NCBI RefSeq assembly: GCF_964340395.1
Contig: NC_135571.1
Span: 911,001-975,000 of the forward strand
Direction: 5' to 3'
Origin: Glandiceps talaboti
Lineage: Eukaryota > Hemichordata > Enteropneusta > Spengelidae
Length of the DNA stretch: 64,000 nt
Part shown: piece after piece, positions 13,187-25,290 of the stretch
Layout of the letters: each line of letters begins with the position of its first letter
How positions within the stretch are numbered: position 1 is the first letter of the stretch
The notes under the pieces: generated by a model
Databases searched by the model: none
What the model was told of the DNA's origin: nothing
The model's input: only the letters and a program-made list of their open reading frames with translations
Program-made: the position numbers and the translations under genes

Positions 13187-15487
13187 AAAATAAATTTAAT
13201 CATTACTTAATTCAAAGAGGTGAATTTTATAGTTTTAGGTATAAATCTTAAATACAATTCTTACTTGGACATCTTCTGGTGTTATTTTTGTCTTTTCTTT
13301 TGTAATTAACTAAACTCAGAGAAATGAAAATAACTTAAGAAATTTTAGTGATAACATACTTGTTGTTTTAAAAGTAATGTAAGTCAAAAAGGTGACTTAA
13401 GGTCACCCAAATGTGTAGGAAGGGATTAATTTTCTGGTTGCTGTTTTTTCTCTTCCATTATATTTTCATTCAGCCTAAGAAATACAAACAATTTAAGGGT
13501 TTTTACTTTCATTTAATAGTGATAACCTTTTGACTCCCCTGACATCTCTGGTCCATATGACATGTACTCACAAGTTTACTGTGACATTGACATAGCCAAG
13601 TTCTGACCTACTTCTTACATGACCCCATTACAATTTTGCAGGCTTCATAACACATAGCCAGTCCTCAGAATGTCAGACCCTAACCTAAGTGGGTGGTACT
13701 TGACTTTTCACATATCATATTCAGTATTTGATCATTCCTCGTCACATTTACTGTGTGATTATCTGCTTCATATTAAATGCCATAAATTTTGCTACAGTCT
13801 AAAGTAAACATATTAATCACAACGTTCACTGTTGAAGACTTTAACAGCTGTAACAATTGACAACTGTAATAATTCTTTGACAAATAACTAGTATAGATAT
13901 GATACAAATCAGGGTCCATAGAAACTAACATTTCAATCAATAGGGAACTTGCAATCCAGACTGAGCATGCTCAGATGCAAAGGACTATGGGATTATCTGT
14001 GGTTGTCGTAATACCAAATCTGAAGCTACTGATAAAACAAACTCCCACAATGGTCAGGATAACTAAGAATTGATTATTTGTGGTTACAAACAATGTATCA
14101 ACATTGTTTATAATGCTCATTGACTAGTATTTATTATCACATTTCCCATGATGCAACATTCAACATGGCAGGTTTGCAAGTTTCCTATTGTGGTCCTAGA
14201 CAGAAATTTGTTTTGTAATTCTCCACGTTACATTGTCTATGTTGTGGCTCATTTGACTTGTAGTTTTGATACTTTGTACATTTGGCAATAAATTATTTTT
14301 ATTATTATTATTGTTTTGAATAGATTGTACTGGGTTTTCTTATTTATATATCGTCAGTTTATTGTTACTCAAATGCCATTAGCCCATAATACATATGATA
14401 TTGCTGATTGATAAGAAAATATAGTTTACAAATCTGCTACAGTTCCATTAATTAAAGAGACAACAATAAAAATAATCACCGTTCCGTAACCTCACCTACC
14501 TCCATTCTTACAGATAGCACGGATGGATGAACATGTCATCGAAGTGGGTGATTAAATGTCATTGTACTGTTAAGTATAAGTACAGTGTATATGCTCTAGA
14601 TTTGTCAATAGCAAGTTTATGTCAGATCTGTCACAGATTTTAATTATCTGGAAATTGCTTATTAGAATTGACATATGTACAAGCAGATTCTGAAGTTCAG
14701 ACAACCCATTACTGTTATTTTTTGCTACAAAGTGACTGCTATAATTACTGTGTTTAAGACATGTCCACAGATATAAAGTTTAAGTGTCTCCCTAGATTTC
14801 AATTATCTAGAAATTGCTTGTAAGAATTGACATAATATATTTAATAAATATTAAAAGCTTACTAACCGCTGACAATCCATTATTTGTTGTGTCTAGAATG
14901 CTTATATGTCACCTGTCAGTAATCTTGCATTCTGATTGGTCAAGAGCCTTGCAGATATGGAGCCATATTTTTTGCTTGTTGTAAAGCAACTTAATAGAAC
15001 ACCAGAAATCCAGCTATCAAGAACTTTTAATGCCAAATATATTTTAAACTGTACAAAATCATATTTACATTAATCATCAAAATCCTCTCCCCTCCCCTAC
15101 ACAAACATTCACCAGTGACATTGGCATGTTTAAATATGATGTAAACCATGTTAAACCAGTACAGTAGCGGTCACACCACTATGATCAATGCAATGTGAAA
15201 ATATAATAAACACATTAAAATATTACTAAAAAGCAGCACACATTAAAGGTTACTTCATTCAAATTTCATATACAGAATCTGATATCATTGAAGGAAAATT
15301 TGATTCGAAGTGCAGAAATGAGGTTAATCAATGAAATTGAAGCCAGAATCCCCCTCCCTTCCCCCACTAAATGAAAAGTGCAATCCCCTGTGTGTAAGAA
15401 ACGAATTTCCATTTAAATGCTAGAGATATACTACGCTCAGTCCAACTACAATGGTAAGCCAAATAAGAGACGTGGACTTCAGAGAGT
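13187..15487. other. non-coding stretch
   Basis: No gene recognised. Bases 14620-14700 and 14790-14870 are diverged direct copies (AATTATCTGGAAATTGCTT versus AATTATCTAGAAATTGCTT, then AAGAATTGACATA), about 175 bp apart. The rest is AT-rich sequence without visible features. Confidence 0.45.
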
Positions 15488-15752
15488 GTACAAGATGTGT
15501 TTTCATCAACTGAAATATTAAGTTTGGATTATACAGGTTATAGTCGAACTGTCATGAGAAATCAGTGTTGGCTTGTGATTCTGACAATGAGCCATTGCTT
15601 CTGAACTCTGTCAACGTCCTTCTGTAGAAATTTAAGCAATGAATTTAAAATTAATATTATATTGAAAAGATGTATTTTCATCAACTGAAATATTAAGTTT
15701 GTATTGTGCAGGTTATAGTCGAACTGTCATGAGAAATCAGTATTGGCTTGTG
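15488..15752. repeat. 185-bp satellite, second locus
   Basis: About 1.5 units of the 11637-12090 satellite in the same orientation, with the same order of blocks (GATGTATTTTCATCAACTGA, ATTAAGTTTG, GAACTGTCATGAGAAATCAG). It ends abruptly at the start of the next repeat. Confidence 0.85.
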
Positions 15753-15755
15753 TAC

Positions 15756-16250
15756 AATGGGATTTGGTAAAAGAAATGACAAGTCCATGAGTCTACGTTA
15801 AACTAATTACAACCAACATTTCAACCTCACACAGGAGGTCTTCTTCAAGGTAGAGTAGTATAGAGCGTCAAGCAGTCCACTGCAGGTTGTTACTAGCTAT
15901 GATACAGATTGAGATTTAATATTTCAACAGTTACATATATCATTGGGTTTGGTCAAAGAAATGACAATTAGTCCTTTAGTCTAAGTTAAACTTTATTACC
16001 AATGTTTCAACCTCACACAGGAGGTGTCAACCTCACACAGGAGGTCTTCTTCAAGGTAGCATATATAGTACATCAAGCAGTCCATTGCTAGTTTTTACAA
16101 GCTTGATGCACTACTCTACCCTGAAGAAGACCTCCTGTGTAAAGTTGAAATGTTGGTAATAGAGTTTAATGTAGACTAAAGGACTTTTACCAAACCCAAT
16201 GATATAATATACTTCAACTGTTGAAATATTAAACCTCAATCTGTATCATA
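15756..16250. mobile_element. large palindrome with a flanking partial copy
   Basis: Bases 15899-16075 are the inverted complement of about 16095-16250. The outer ends are GATACAGATTGAG and CTCAATCTGTATC, and the inner blocks are CCTCACACAGGAGGTCTTC and GAAGAAGACCTCCTGTGT. A third, left-arm-only copy precedes it at 15756-15898. A 20-bp internal duplication (TCAACCTCACACAGGAGG) disrupts the left arm near 16010-16043. The transposon class is unknown. Confidence 0.8.
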
Positions 16251-16385
16251 TCTCATCAAGCAGAAGGCTGGATGTATTTTATCTACCCTATTTCACATAT
16301 GGTGCTTGATCAATAGTCTGTACTCATTTTATTATAGGTTGGGTTGCCAATTTTTAGGAGAAGGTGGATGGATTTAATGGTGTTA

Positions 16386-16700
16386 TGTTGGGCGAATAGT
16401 TAGAATGGCTGGCTTGGAATCTGCAAGTTGCAGGTTCGAGCCCCATCAATGCCGTTTGTTTCTGAGTGACTAAAATCCTTAGGCAAGATTTGAATCATGA
16501 TTGTGCCTCAGTCAACCCAGCTGTATAATTGGGGACATGGTAGGATAGAGGTTGCAATGTGATCCTATGCTCCCCGGGGTGTTAAGGAAGTATAAAGGGC
16601 CATTGTGCTGCTATAGATCCAAGCCAGGGTAATAACTGTAAAGCGCTTTGAGCACAAAGTGGGAAAACGCTATATAAAAACCAACATTATTATTACAAGT
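16386..16700 (+). mobile_element. tRNA-headed SINE, copy 1
   Basis: The head carries a pol III A-box-like AGTTAGAATGGCTGGC and a B-box GGTTCGAGCCC (about 16433-16443). The body contains TGCCTCAGTCAACC and GCTGTATAATTGGGGACATG. The tail is AAAGCGCTTTGAGCACAAAG then AACGCTATATAAA, ending in a TTATTATTA run. This is the best preserved of five related copies in the window. The tail resembles those of widespread invertebrate SINEs, but I cannot name the family. Confidence 0.85.
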
Positions 16701-17329
16701 TATTACTATTATTATACAAAACAAGATATTTTTCAATATTTGTCATTTTTCTGCCATGGAAAATACCAGTGACACAAGGAACTTTGTCATACACTACTAA
16801 TCGTCAACTAATTGCAACAAAACCGTTATGTATTTTCCAACTAAATGAAGGCCATTATTCGTGAATTAAATACTCATTAGGTATTCTGCCTATTCAGTAT
16901 GAATAGAGTCTTATAGATTGATTACACAATAACCATTCAGGAATAATTTGCAGTTTTTGTGACACTAATTGCATAGAGGATGAATTTCATTTTAGCTTGA
17001 TATGTACTCTTTACAATGAATAACAAGCTAGATATTGACAAAAATGTTTTAATTGTACCATCTGAGAAGTTTACTACTGTTACAGTCTGACTTTTTTTCT
17101 GTTATACTTCATTTATCTGAACATATATTCTTTTAAATACAAGAGAGGTCAAAAAGGAATAATGTCTCACAGTGTCATTTAATAATTAAATCTACCATTA
17201 GTTGTTTTCAGTTTCTTCCAAACTGTTATTATGTATTTCATATGTATACTTTTGGGCTACTGGCCAGTGTTGTACAGTATAGATTTCGTGATGGAATTTG
17301 ACATATTTAAGAGGAGGCTCAGAACCAAA
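16701..17329. other. no feature seen
   Basis: AT-rich spacer after the SINE. No gene or repeat recognised. Confidence 0.35.
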
Positions 17330-17615
17330 AGTGTGCAGGAGAGCTGTGCAGAGCTGTGCAGGTAAGCTTTGCACAGCTGTGCAGCAAAGATAGTGTATAT
17401 ACAAAAAAGGAGTAGTGCAGAGCTGTGCAGGAAAGCTAGTGTACATATGAAAAAGGAGTAGTGCAACACTAGTGCAGAGCTGTGCCGGAAAGCTAGTGTA
17501 CATACAAAAAAGGAGTAGTGCAACACTAGTGCAAAGCTGTGCGGGAAAGCTAGTGTACATATGAAAAAGGAGTAGTGCAACACTAGTGCAGAGCTGTGCG
17601 GGAAAGCTGTGCAAG
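17330..17615 (-). repeat. 57-bp tandem repeat, about 4 copies
   Basis: Units of 57 bp carry AGAGCTGTGC, GGAAAGCTAGTGTACATA and AGGAGTAGTGCAACACTAG. Because 57 is 19 codons, two minus-strand frames stay open and repeat a 19-residue motif (for example SFPAQLCTSVALLLF). There is no sign of a gene around it. The left edge contains truncated units with extra GAGCTGTGCAG modules. Confidence 0.88.
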
Positions 17616-18687
17616 AGGCATTAAATTTTCATAAGAGCTGCTATCGGAATGATAAATCTAATTTTAGGTGTACATATAGTTACTAGCACAATGCTAGGCT
17701 TGTGGGCAGATGATTCAAAATTCCTACACCATTTAAATGCCTCTGGGCTAATATATTGTAAGGTGGACAAAATGACAAGGAATAATGGCCACTTTCCAAC
17801 ACATCTACAATGTATGTATTCAAATTAAACTAAACCAATTTCCTCTTTGCATATTTATTTATCATGTGAGTGCCTGTTTTAGGAACCCAGACGTTCCATT
17901 ATTGCTAGCAATTCCTTTCATGTAAACCATTTCCCTTTTACATTAACATTAATTGCCATAATCAAAATCAATAGATGACAAAGAGCCTTTTAATAGAAAA
18001 ATTAAATGTACTCAATAACAAACATGGCATAATTTGGCTAAAAGATGGCAAAAAGGGGGTTTTTGGAGTGCCTACAGGCCGTGGAAACAGTCATCAATTT
18101 GTGGAAACAGTCGTCAATTTGAAATGAAATCAATTACTGTCGTCATTTGCTGAACCCATTCTCAATATTTTTACTGACAGAAATCAAATGACAATATAAT
18201 TATTTTTACTTTTTAAATTACAATAAAATACTATTTATGTTATTGTCTTGTGTTCAAAACAGACATTTCTTGCTTTATCATTACAAAAACTATACCTTCT
18301 ACAGTCATGACAGTCATAATTTCACTGAGTTTAAAATATCAGAATGTATAATTTGCCAAAATTTGTATATGGATACTGAGCATCATCGGAGAAGGGTGAT
18401 TATCACAGCATATAGATTATGTTGCTATGGAGATATTGTGAGTTCTACCTATGCAATACATCATGGCATCCTGCCCAGCAAACTTTGCCTAAATAAAGTT
18501 AATTTGTTAATGGCAATTCATTATCAATATCATTCCTTTAATAAATGAAAGCTATTCATGCAGTTCCAGTGTAAGCATTTCAAGGAGTATATGATGATGT
18601 ACATCCTGATAAGTACGGCTCATGTAACAGGCCTTCCCATGCCAGGTCCTTCTGTGATACATTCTAGATCCTATAAGCTCATACAGT
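17616..18687. other. no supported feature
   Basis: The 103-codon plus frame at 18237-18548 has no recognisable domain, signal peptide or splice context, and I do not call it. There is a short direct repeat GTGGAAACAGTC-TCAATTT at about 18082-18122. Confidence 0.35.
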
Positions 18688-18845
18688 GTTTTTGAAAAGG
18701 GTGGTGAGCAGGTAAAATCTACCAGGTTCCCTAATAATTTTACCAGGGTTCACAAACAAAATTATGGTAGATTGTATAGGAAACTATGTAACTTACCCAT
18801 TTTTCCCTTACTGTTACCTGGGTTCCCCAACCTTAGCAAAGACAC
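18688..18845. repeat. dispersed repeat, copy 1 (about 160 bp)
   Basis: Shares blocks with 20590-20752: AGCAGGTA-AAT-TACCA, AATTTTACC, GTATAGGAAACTATG / GTATGGGAAACTATG, and AACCTTAGCAAA-ACACT. The ends (AGTGTTTTTG and CAAAGACACT) are roughly inverted, so it may be a MITE. Confidence 0.6.
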
Positions 18846-18949
18846 TGCCACAATCTGTCATACATGTTAACATGAAAGTTTGTTGTATGGTTATATCTCT
18901 ATGTTTTAAATGTCTTATACTTTTACAAAATTAGAGAGTGAATATAGTA

Positions 18950-19065
18950 CATTGTAATTTGGACATAATTATGTACCAGAGATTGTACAATGTACTTATG
19001 ATTACACCAGTATGCATCAATGCACAATGCATACTAGTGGGCAGGTATAATTTACACTGCAAATA
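18950..19065. repeat. possible fragment of the 8190/29110 element
   Basis: GTACCAGAGATTGTACAATG and ATGCATACTAGTG resemble the outer flank of the 8190 and 29110 elements. The match is short and diverged. Confidence 0.3.
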
Positions 19066-19529
19066 AATTAGTAAAACGATACAAGATTAATTCTGCTATT
19101 CAAAAAGATTTCTTTTTTTCCAGTGATGATTTGGTGTGTTTTTCAAAAGGCAAAAAATAAATGAAAAACAGCAAAAGTTAGCTTTCATCTTTTAAATGAT
19201 ATTTACCAAATATTATACTGTAAGGTAATTTAGTTTAGTCTGTCAAACTAAGGCTTAAAAAGTCACAGTTAGAAAATCTCCATGGCAACAGTCCCATTAA
19301 AAGCCAATCTTCTGACTTCTAATCCTTCTCTTTTATTAGCAACCACTTTGTATGTCACACAGAGCTAGAAAACAGCCCTGGCAACCATTTTGTATGTCAC
19401 ACAGCGATAGAAAACAGCCTTTATAATACCCATGAATGAAGTCTACTCCTCCTAAGTTAATAACATATTGCATGTCAGTTATAATTTTCATAGCCAGGCA
19501 CTGATGTTATATCCCGGGACCTCGATTTT

Positions 19530-19828
19530 GGCTAAAATCTGCCAGCTGTACGAAATATGCCCAGAGAGCTCATCTTCTTCCATCAGTGTTGTAGCTGATA
19601 AAGGATACATGGAAAATAATGCTCATTGGAATAGCCAGCTTGGAATCTGCATGCTGCTGGTTAGAGCCTCACCACTGCAGTTAATATTTCTGATTGGCTT
19701 AAGTCTTTGGGCAAGATTTGAATTATCATGTCAGGGAGTATGAAATGCAGTATCAAGGACTGCTGTGCTATTATTGGTCCTTGCCAAGGGTAATATATAC
19801 TTGAGCCCAGCATGGGAAAGCACTACAT
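19530..19828 (+). mobile_element. SINE, diverged copy
   Basis: Contains GGAATAGCCAGCTTGGAATC, AGTCTTTGGGCAAGATTTGAA and the tail TTGAGCCCAGCATGGGAAAG, all shared with the 16386 and 21465 SINEs. The body is shortened. The tail runs into GATAAGATAAGATAA, which is the 3' tail of the opposite-strand LINE. Confidence 0.7.
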
Positions 19829-20240
19829 ACGATAAGATAAGATAAAACTTTATTTCAACCGTTTAGAAAATTTTACATTTCTAATTTGGTATTTAAAAAA
19901 AATAAAGTTAATAATAATCTAAGTAAATAACTAAGTTATAAATATGAAAGTATAAAATCGTTCTAGTGTTTGTCTATTTTACTACTATTCAGGTATATGA
20001 AAAGAGCAGTTATAATATCCTTATGTTTTGATTGTAGTATATATGTAAATTGCTCTACTCCATCTAAATGTATAAAGTTTGGGTTTACAGTAGTAATAAT
20101 ATTAAACATTTTTTCTCTTTGTTTTGTATATAATTTACAATGAATTAGATGATGTCTTTCATCTTCTATTTCTTTACGATGTTTACATAGTCTGTCTACA
20201 TGAACACTCACACTTTATTACTGGAACAATAGACTTCAAT
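19829..20240 (-). mobile_element. non-LTR retrotransposon (LINE) 3' end, 5'-truncated
   Basis: The minus-strand frame 20211-19963 encodes CKHRKEIEDERHHLIHC followed by KLYTKQREKMF. This is the Cys/His knuckle pattern at the C-terminus of many LINE reverse-transcriptase polyproteins. After the stop, the 3' UTR ends in AATAAAGTTTTATC and a TTATC repeat, a typical LINE microsatellite tail. The remainder of the element is absent. Confidence 0.75.
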
Positions 20241-20329
20241 ACAAGATATCATGAATGTACACTTTTAAACTGCATAATTTATATTTAAAATTAATCACAT
20301 CTGCAGTGTTTACATAGTGTACTTGATAT

Positions 20330-20330
<1 letters not shown>

Positions 20331-20381
<51 letters not shown>
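20331..20381. repeat. poly(A) tract, 51 bases
   Basis: Uninterrupted A-run on the plus strand. It is not at the 3' end of the neighbouring LINE, which lies on the other strand, so it is either an independent retrotransposon tail or a simple repeat. Confidence 0.97.
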
Positions 20382-20389
<8 letters not shown>

Positions 20390-20589
20390 CTTTATGTATT
20401 TAATAATATTTATTTTGCAACAAGTTGGTTTTGTGTCTTATAATCCCAAAAGGCTGGATGTGGCAAGTTTTAATAACAATATTACTAGATCATATAAACA
20501 AATGTATACTTTAAGTCCACATAGGACACATTAATAAATAAAATACAACAACAACAACAGTAGTATTCCATTTTATGTGTTTAAAGATA

Positions 20590-20752
20590 ACTTCTTTTTA
20601 AGCAGGTAGAATTTACCACAGTTCCTCAGTAATTTTACATCATTTTACCAGTTCCAAACAAAAGTATAGTAGAGTGTATGGGAAACTATGCAACTCTTAC
20701 CCCATCTCTCCTTTCTATTACAAGGGTTCTTTAACCTTAGCAAAAACACTCA
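20590..20752. repeat. dispersed repeat, copy 2 (about 160 bp)
   Basis: Second copy of the 18688-18845 repeat in the same orientation, with about one substitution every several bases. Confidence 0.6.
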
Positions 20753-21460
20753 GAATCTTATTAATTATTCAATGTACATCAGTATATGAGGTAATTTACT
20801 CCAATAATCAACATTAATGTGTTTTTTTTTAGATCATTTCCAATAAAATACTCACTCGTGTAATCTGTAATTTAAATTGTCCTTTTTACAGTGATGAGTT
20901 CTGGTACGTACACACTAAATCATAAATTACTAATTTTGTCTGAAATAATTACAACACAATTACTTACAAAGCAATAACTTCATATGCACAATTCTATTTT
21001 AATGCAAATTCAATTTTTAGGACTACTACAGCAGCCTTAGAAAATGCTATGTTTCTCATGGCCTGACTTCATTCTGATGAAATAATGTTAAAAATTTACG
21101 ACCTCTACAGCAGGTTTGGAAAAAATAACAATATATAGTTTCAGGCTTCACAATTAATCAATTAGTATTTAGTAGTATGTAGCACAATGAATACAAAGCC
21201 AGTACGCAGTGAGTAAAAATAATTCTTTCGTTGACACTAATGGCTGTGAATGCATTTACTATATTATAGCAAAAATTCTTCCATTTCTCAATTTGAATCA
21301 TATATAATTGTAGAATCAGGTGAAGGAAATGAACTATAACTTCTCTTATTTTGTTATTGATTGGAAGATACCATTGTATACAGAGGGGTGGAAGTATAAC
21401 CATTAATGTAGTCGGTTATTTTTTAAATCTAGAACTAAGTCTGGAACATTGGAGTCTGTA
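20753..21460. other. no supported feature
   Basis: AT-rich sequence. The 81-codon minus frame 21158-21403 is not recognisable. Confidence 0.35.
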
Positions 21461-21464
21461 GAGT

Positions 21465-21797
21465 CATGATGGGTGAATGGTTAGAGTGGCTAGCTTGTAA
21501 TCTGCAGGTTGCAGATTCAATCAAGACCAGTTGCTGCCATTTGTTTCTGAATGGCTAAGTCCTTGGGCAAGACTTGGACCTCGGTTGTGCCTCAGTCAAC
21601 CTAGCTGTATAATTGGGGACCTGGTAGGATAAAGGTTGCAATGTGAATGCTTTAATCCTATGCGCTTATAAAGACTGCAATGGGTTGTAGGCTTCCCAGG
21701 GAGTTGAGGAAGTAAAAGGGCTGTTGTACATTTGTATCGGTAAATCACTTTGAGCACAGAGTGGGAAAGCACTATATGAAAAACATCATTATTAAAA
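21465..21797 (+). mobile_element. tRNA-headed SINE, copy 2
   Basis: The head GGGTGAATGGTTAGAGTGGC is a good A-box region, while the B-box is mutated (AGATTCAATCAAG). The body has TGCCTCAGTCAACCTAGCTG and GGTAGGATAAAGGTTGCAAT. The tail is AAATCACTTTGAGCACAGAG, GGGAAAGCACTATATGAAAA, then TTATTA. It carries a segment around 21660-21690 that is missing from copy 1. Confidence 0.85.
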
Positions 21798-23609
21798 AAC
21801 TAATTTTCATTTCGCCTTAGCAAATCTGGTAGTGTATGGGAGATACCATTATTCCAAGGGGTGTACACTCTATTAGCATACAGTCAGATGTCTGAGCATT
21901 TCTTGCCAAATAACATTTGTGATAATTTTTGTTTTTGTATAACCTTTAGGCTTATTTCTAATTAATTTTAGACTGGGGTCACAGAAATGATCATTATTCA
22001 TAATTCTTGATCAAAATTTAGGATAACAATGATATCATTTATTCATATTGTGATAAAAAAATGACATTTCAATATGTTGGGTGCTTCGAAGGTTAATTGT
22101 TACTAGTAGGAAATACCATCAGTCAAACATGCCAACATCAATTATTTTCCACTGAATAAATTCAAAATTTAAAGGTACTGTTTTCATATTTATGCTACAG
22201 ATTTGTGTTCTACTTTTTCACTCACATATTAAGTACTCACCTAACCTGTAAATTTAATGTATAATGACCCACAATTGTTAAACATACTCAAAAAATCAAA
22301 CAATGTCACATTTCCATCTCACTCATTTTCTGTCAATTTATTTTTTTTATGGAAATAATAATAATAATAATCTTTATATATTGGATAGCTCTTGATTTGA
22401 TTTGATTTGATTTGATTTGGCAAATATAAGCATATAAACAGTTGTCTTCCAAGAAGTCTATTAGACTGAAGACCATCCCTTATGGGTTCAGTGTGTAGTG
22501 CAGGAAGAAACTAGAAAGCCTGGAAAAACTACTTTTGTTCGTTAGAGTCATGCTGGACAACACTCGTATAATAAGCCATTTTTCATCTCGTGGCAGATCT
22601 CATGAGATCCTGTGTAGGCCATTGTATCCATAGCAACCACATGAGGGTGGTCACAGCTGAAAGTGTCAATCGCTTAGCAACACTATTGTTCTCACCATCA
22701 TCCCACATGGCCGCAGTGAAAGCTTGACCATGATTGACCACAACCATTGTTGCTAGGCATATTTGCATATCTCGTAAGATCTGCAACAAGACGTAAAATC
22801 CCTTATTCTTACAGCTATAAACGCAGTAATTTAATCAAACCGAGAGTAGAGCTGATATGCTAAACTCCAGATAATAAGCGACAACCATCGACAACCCAAA
22901 TACATGTATGTCCATATTTATATTGAATTCCATATTACATATAGAATCTGTATCAATTTTCACTTACTGATAATCCTTGGTTACAACTGCACAGCTGGTA
23001 CTGGAGTGATAATTTTTCATAATTTATTATTGCTATCTTTTCTATATGTACCTACTCAGTGAGACATTACATGATCATCCTCACAAATTTAAAAAAAAGA
23101 GTGTAAATTTGTGACAGTTTTAAGACCGTCTAATTATACAAAAATATAGCTAACATATATTACTATGAGATACCATTTCTCTTGAGATCCAGTCATATTT
23201 TTAATATCATTTATGATATATATTTATTATGGCATTTCTTCATTAGTAAAACCTATGGGACCAGGAGCTTTTAAACAGCACTCTAGAGGGTCCAATGTTC
23301 ATGGAGTTCAGAGAAAACCGATCTGCCTTGAAAAACCTACATCGTTCATTAACAACACACTTAGTTTAGTTTGAACTCTCAACTTTTCGTACTTATTGAA
23401 TGGCAAGGCTAATTTGAACAAACCCAGACTAGGTTCAAAGTCTTACTACTGCAGTCACTGTTGTATACTAGTATACAAAGAGACGTTGATAATCTTTCGA
23501 TCACAGATATCAAGTTTTCAATGGCCATTTTTTAGTTCATTGTTGTAATTTTTTTTCTTGGCTTTCTATGTTTTGAATTTCCTAATTTAGGAGAATAAAT
23601 TATTGAATT
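21798..23609. other. non-coding stretch with short simple repeats
   Basis: Holds (AAT)n at 22355-22371 and (TTTGA)n at about 22393-22419. Bases 22570-22800 are slightly GC-richer and contain short inverted blocks (TAGCAACCACAT, GTTGCTAGGCATATTTGC), possibly an old fold-back element. No gene recognised. Confidence 0.4.
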
Positions 23610-24135
23610 ATTGTTGTGTTGTGTTGTGCTTTAAATTGTGTTGCACTTTGTGTTGTATTGTGTTGTGTTGTGCATTGTGTTGTGTTGTTTTGCATTGTAC
23701 TTTGTTGTGTTGTGTTGTGTTGTGTTGTGTTGTGTTGTGCTTTAAATTGTGTTGCACTTTGTATTGTGTTGTGTTGTGCATTGTGTTGTGTTGTTTTGCA
23801 TTGTACTTTGTTGTGTTGTGTTGTGTTGTGCTTTAAATTGTGTTGCACTTTGTGTTGTGTTGTGCATTGTGTTGTGTTATTTTGCATTGTACTATGTTGT
23901 GTTGTGTTGTGTTGCTCTTTTTTGTGTTGTGTTAGTTTGCATCGTGCTTTGTGTTGTTCTTTGCTGTGCTTGTATTGTATTGTGTTTTGCAATGTGCTTT
24001 GTGTTGTGTGTTGTTTTGCATTGCTTTGTTATGTTATGTTATAAGTTATGTTATGTTATGTTATGTTATGTTATGTTACGTTGTGTTGCATTGCATTGCA
24101 TTGTGTTTTGCCTTGTGTTGCAGTGTGTTGTGTTT
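23610..24135. repeat. (TTGTG)n-rich low-complexity block with longer-period repeats
   Basis: TTGTG pentamers are interleaved with GCTTTAAATTGTGTTGCAC, which recurs near 23628, 23739 and 23829. The block later becomes (TTATG)n and TTGCA. Six overlapping open frames on both strands are translations of the repeat and are not genes. Confidence 0.95.
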
Positions 24136-24744
24136 TACCTCTGATTTGCCCCTCTCTCTCTTTTGTACATAATGAGAAACTAACTTTTACCAGAATTTAA
24201 CATAATTGTTAATCGCCATTGTTGTGAATGTAAAACAAATTGTTTGACTTTTATCACACTCCTGCCACTGTGTTTACTACGGTTTCTAAAAATACTGAAT
24301 TTTCATATCAAATTGTAAATTCCGCCACTACAAACAAAAACACTACACACATAAATCATGTTTTATTACTGATCACTTCAACACATATGTTTTCATATAT
24401 CATTTGTGAGTCCATATTAAGTGTATATTAATTTTGAGTGCCGTTAACTTCATCTGCATTTTTCACTGTTTTTTCTCACAATCCATCTCTACTCAATATT
24501 ACATTCCTTATTAATGACCAACTTCAATACATCTAATAATATATATTATTTATGAGGCCATACTTTATTTATTACCTTGAAAATTAATTCAGTAAGGCAA
24601 CTGCTGTTTTATCAGCTTTTCATGTGAGCCATTAATTGACTCTAGTCTGAGAGTTTGTAAATCACCAACATCAGCAAAGACATGCAGTACATGGCATGCT
24701 AGTTTTAAAATATTTATTTTTTCATGAAAAGTGAAATATTTAAG
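24136..24744. other. no supported feature
   Basis: AT-rich sequence. A 63-codon plus frame (24240-24431) has no recognisable motif. Confidence 0.35.
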
Positions 24745-25290
24745 GGAACAACATTCAAGGAAATGCCAATCCCTAAGGTTAACCTCTCAATTAGTCAACA
24801 CAACTTCAAATATGCATCTACTAAATTCTGGAACTCTGTGCCCATGATTGTAAGAATGATAAACAATAGATTAGACATAACTTTAAGAAAAACTTAAAGC
24901 AGTATCTTCTGAGGGAATAACCTTAGTTTATCTTTTGTCTCTTTCAATTTGCCACTGTAATTTTATTTCTGTATGATAGAACTTGTCCTTGTTACCTGTT
25001 CTTATTTTACTATTTTTTTGTTACTTTAATGAGCTTTCATTTACTTTTGCTACCAACATATCTCTTTATTTACTAAGAATTGCATTTTTGTTAATGTTGT
25101 TGTTGTGAAACTCATACCAGCCCAAATTTGTATTTAATATCTGCATGTACAGTCCATGGACATTGATTAGTTCCTAGGAACTATTTCCATGGCCCTCACC
25201 AGAAATGTTCTGCCCGTTGCTTTCAAAGTTTGTGTATATATTTTAATTTCTTTTCTGGTGGAATAAATTTCAATTCAATTCAATTCAAGC
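24745..25290 (+). mobile_element. LINE 3' end, CR1/L2-like, frameshifted
   Basis: The plus frame reads FKYASTKFWNSVP followed, after one frameshift, by FKKNLKQYLL and a stop near 24910. This matches the general 'W-N-S-x-P ... F-K-x-x-L-K-x-Y-L' C-terminus of CR1/L2/RTE-like polyproteins. A 3' UTR of about 350 bp follows and ends in AATAAATTT and an ATTCA repeat, a normal LINE tail. It is dead and 5'-truncated. Confidence 0.75.

Noticed and set aside
16386-16460. Stand-alone tRNA gene
   Set aside because: A- and B-box-like motifs are present, but the segment is the head of a repeated SINE and does not fold as a complete tRNA.
18237-18548. 103-codon plus-strand open frame
   Set aside because: No domain, signal peptide or exon context. 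Expected by chance in AT-rich DNA of this length.
22583-22789. Possible fold-back element or 68-codon minus frame
   Set aside because: Inverted blocks are short and imperfect, and the frame has no recognisable domain.
23600-24172. Six overlapping open frames rich in Cys/Val/Leu or Gln/His/Asn
   Set aside because: Translations of (TTGTG)n low-complexity DNA, open on both strands at once.
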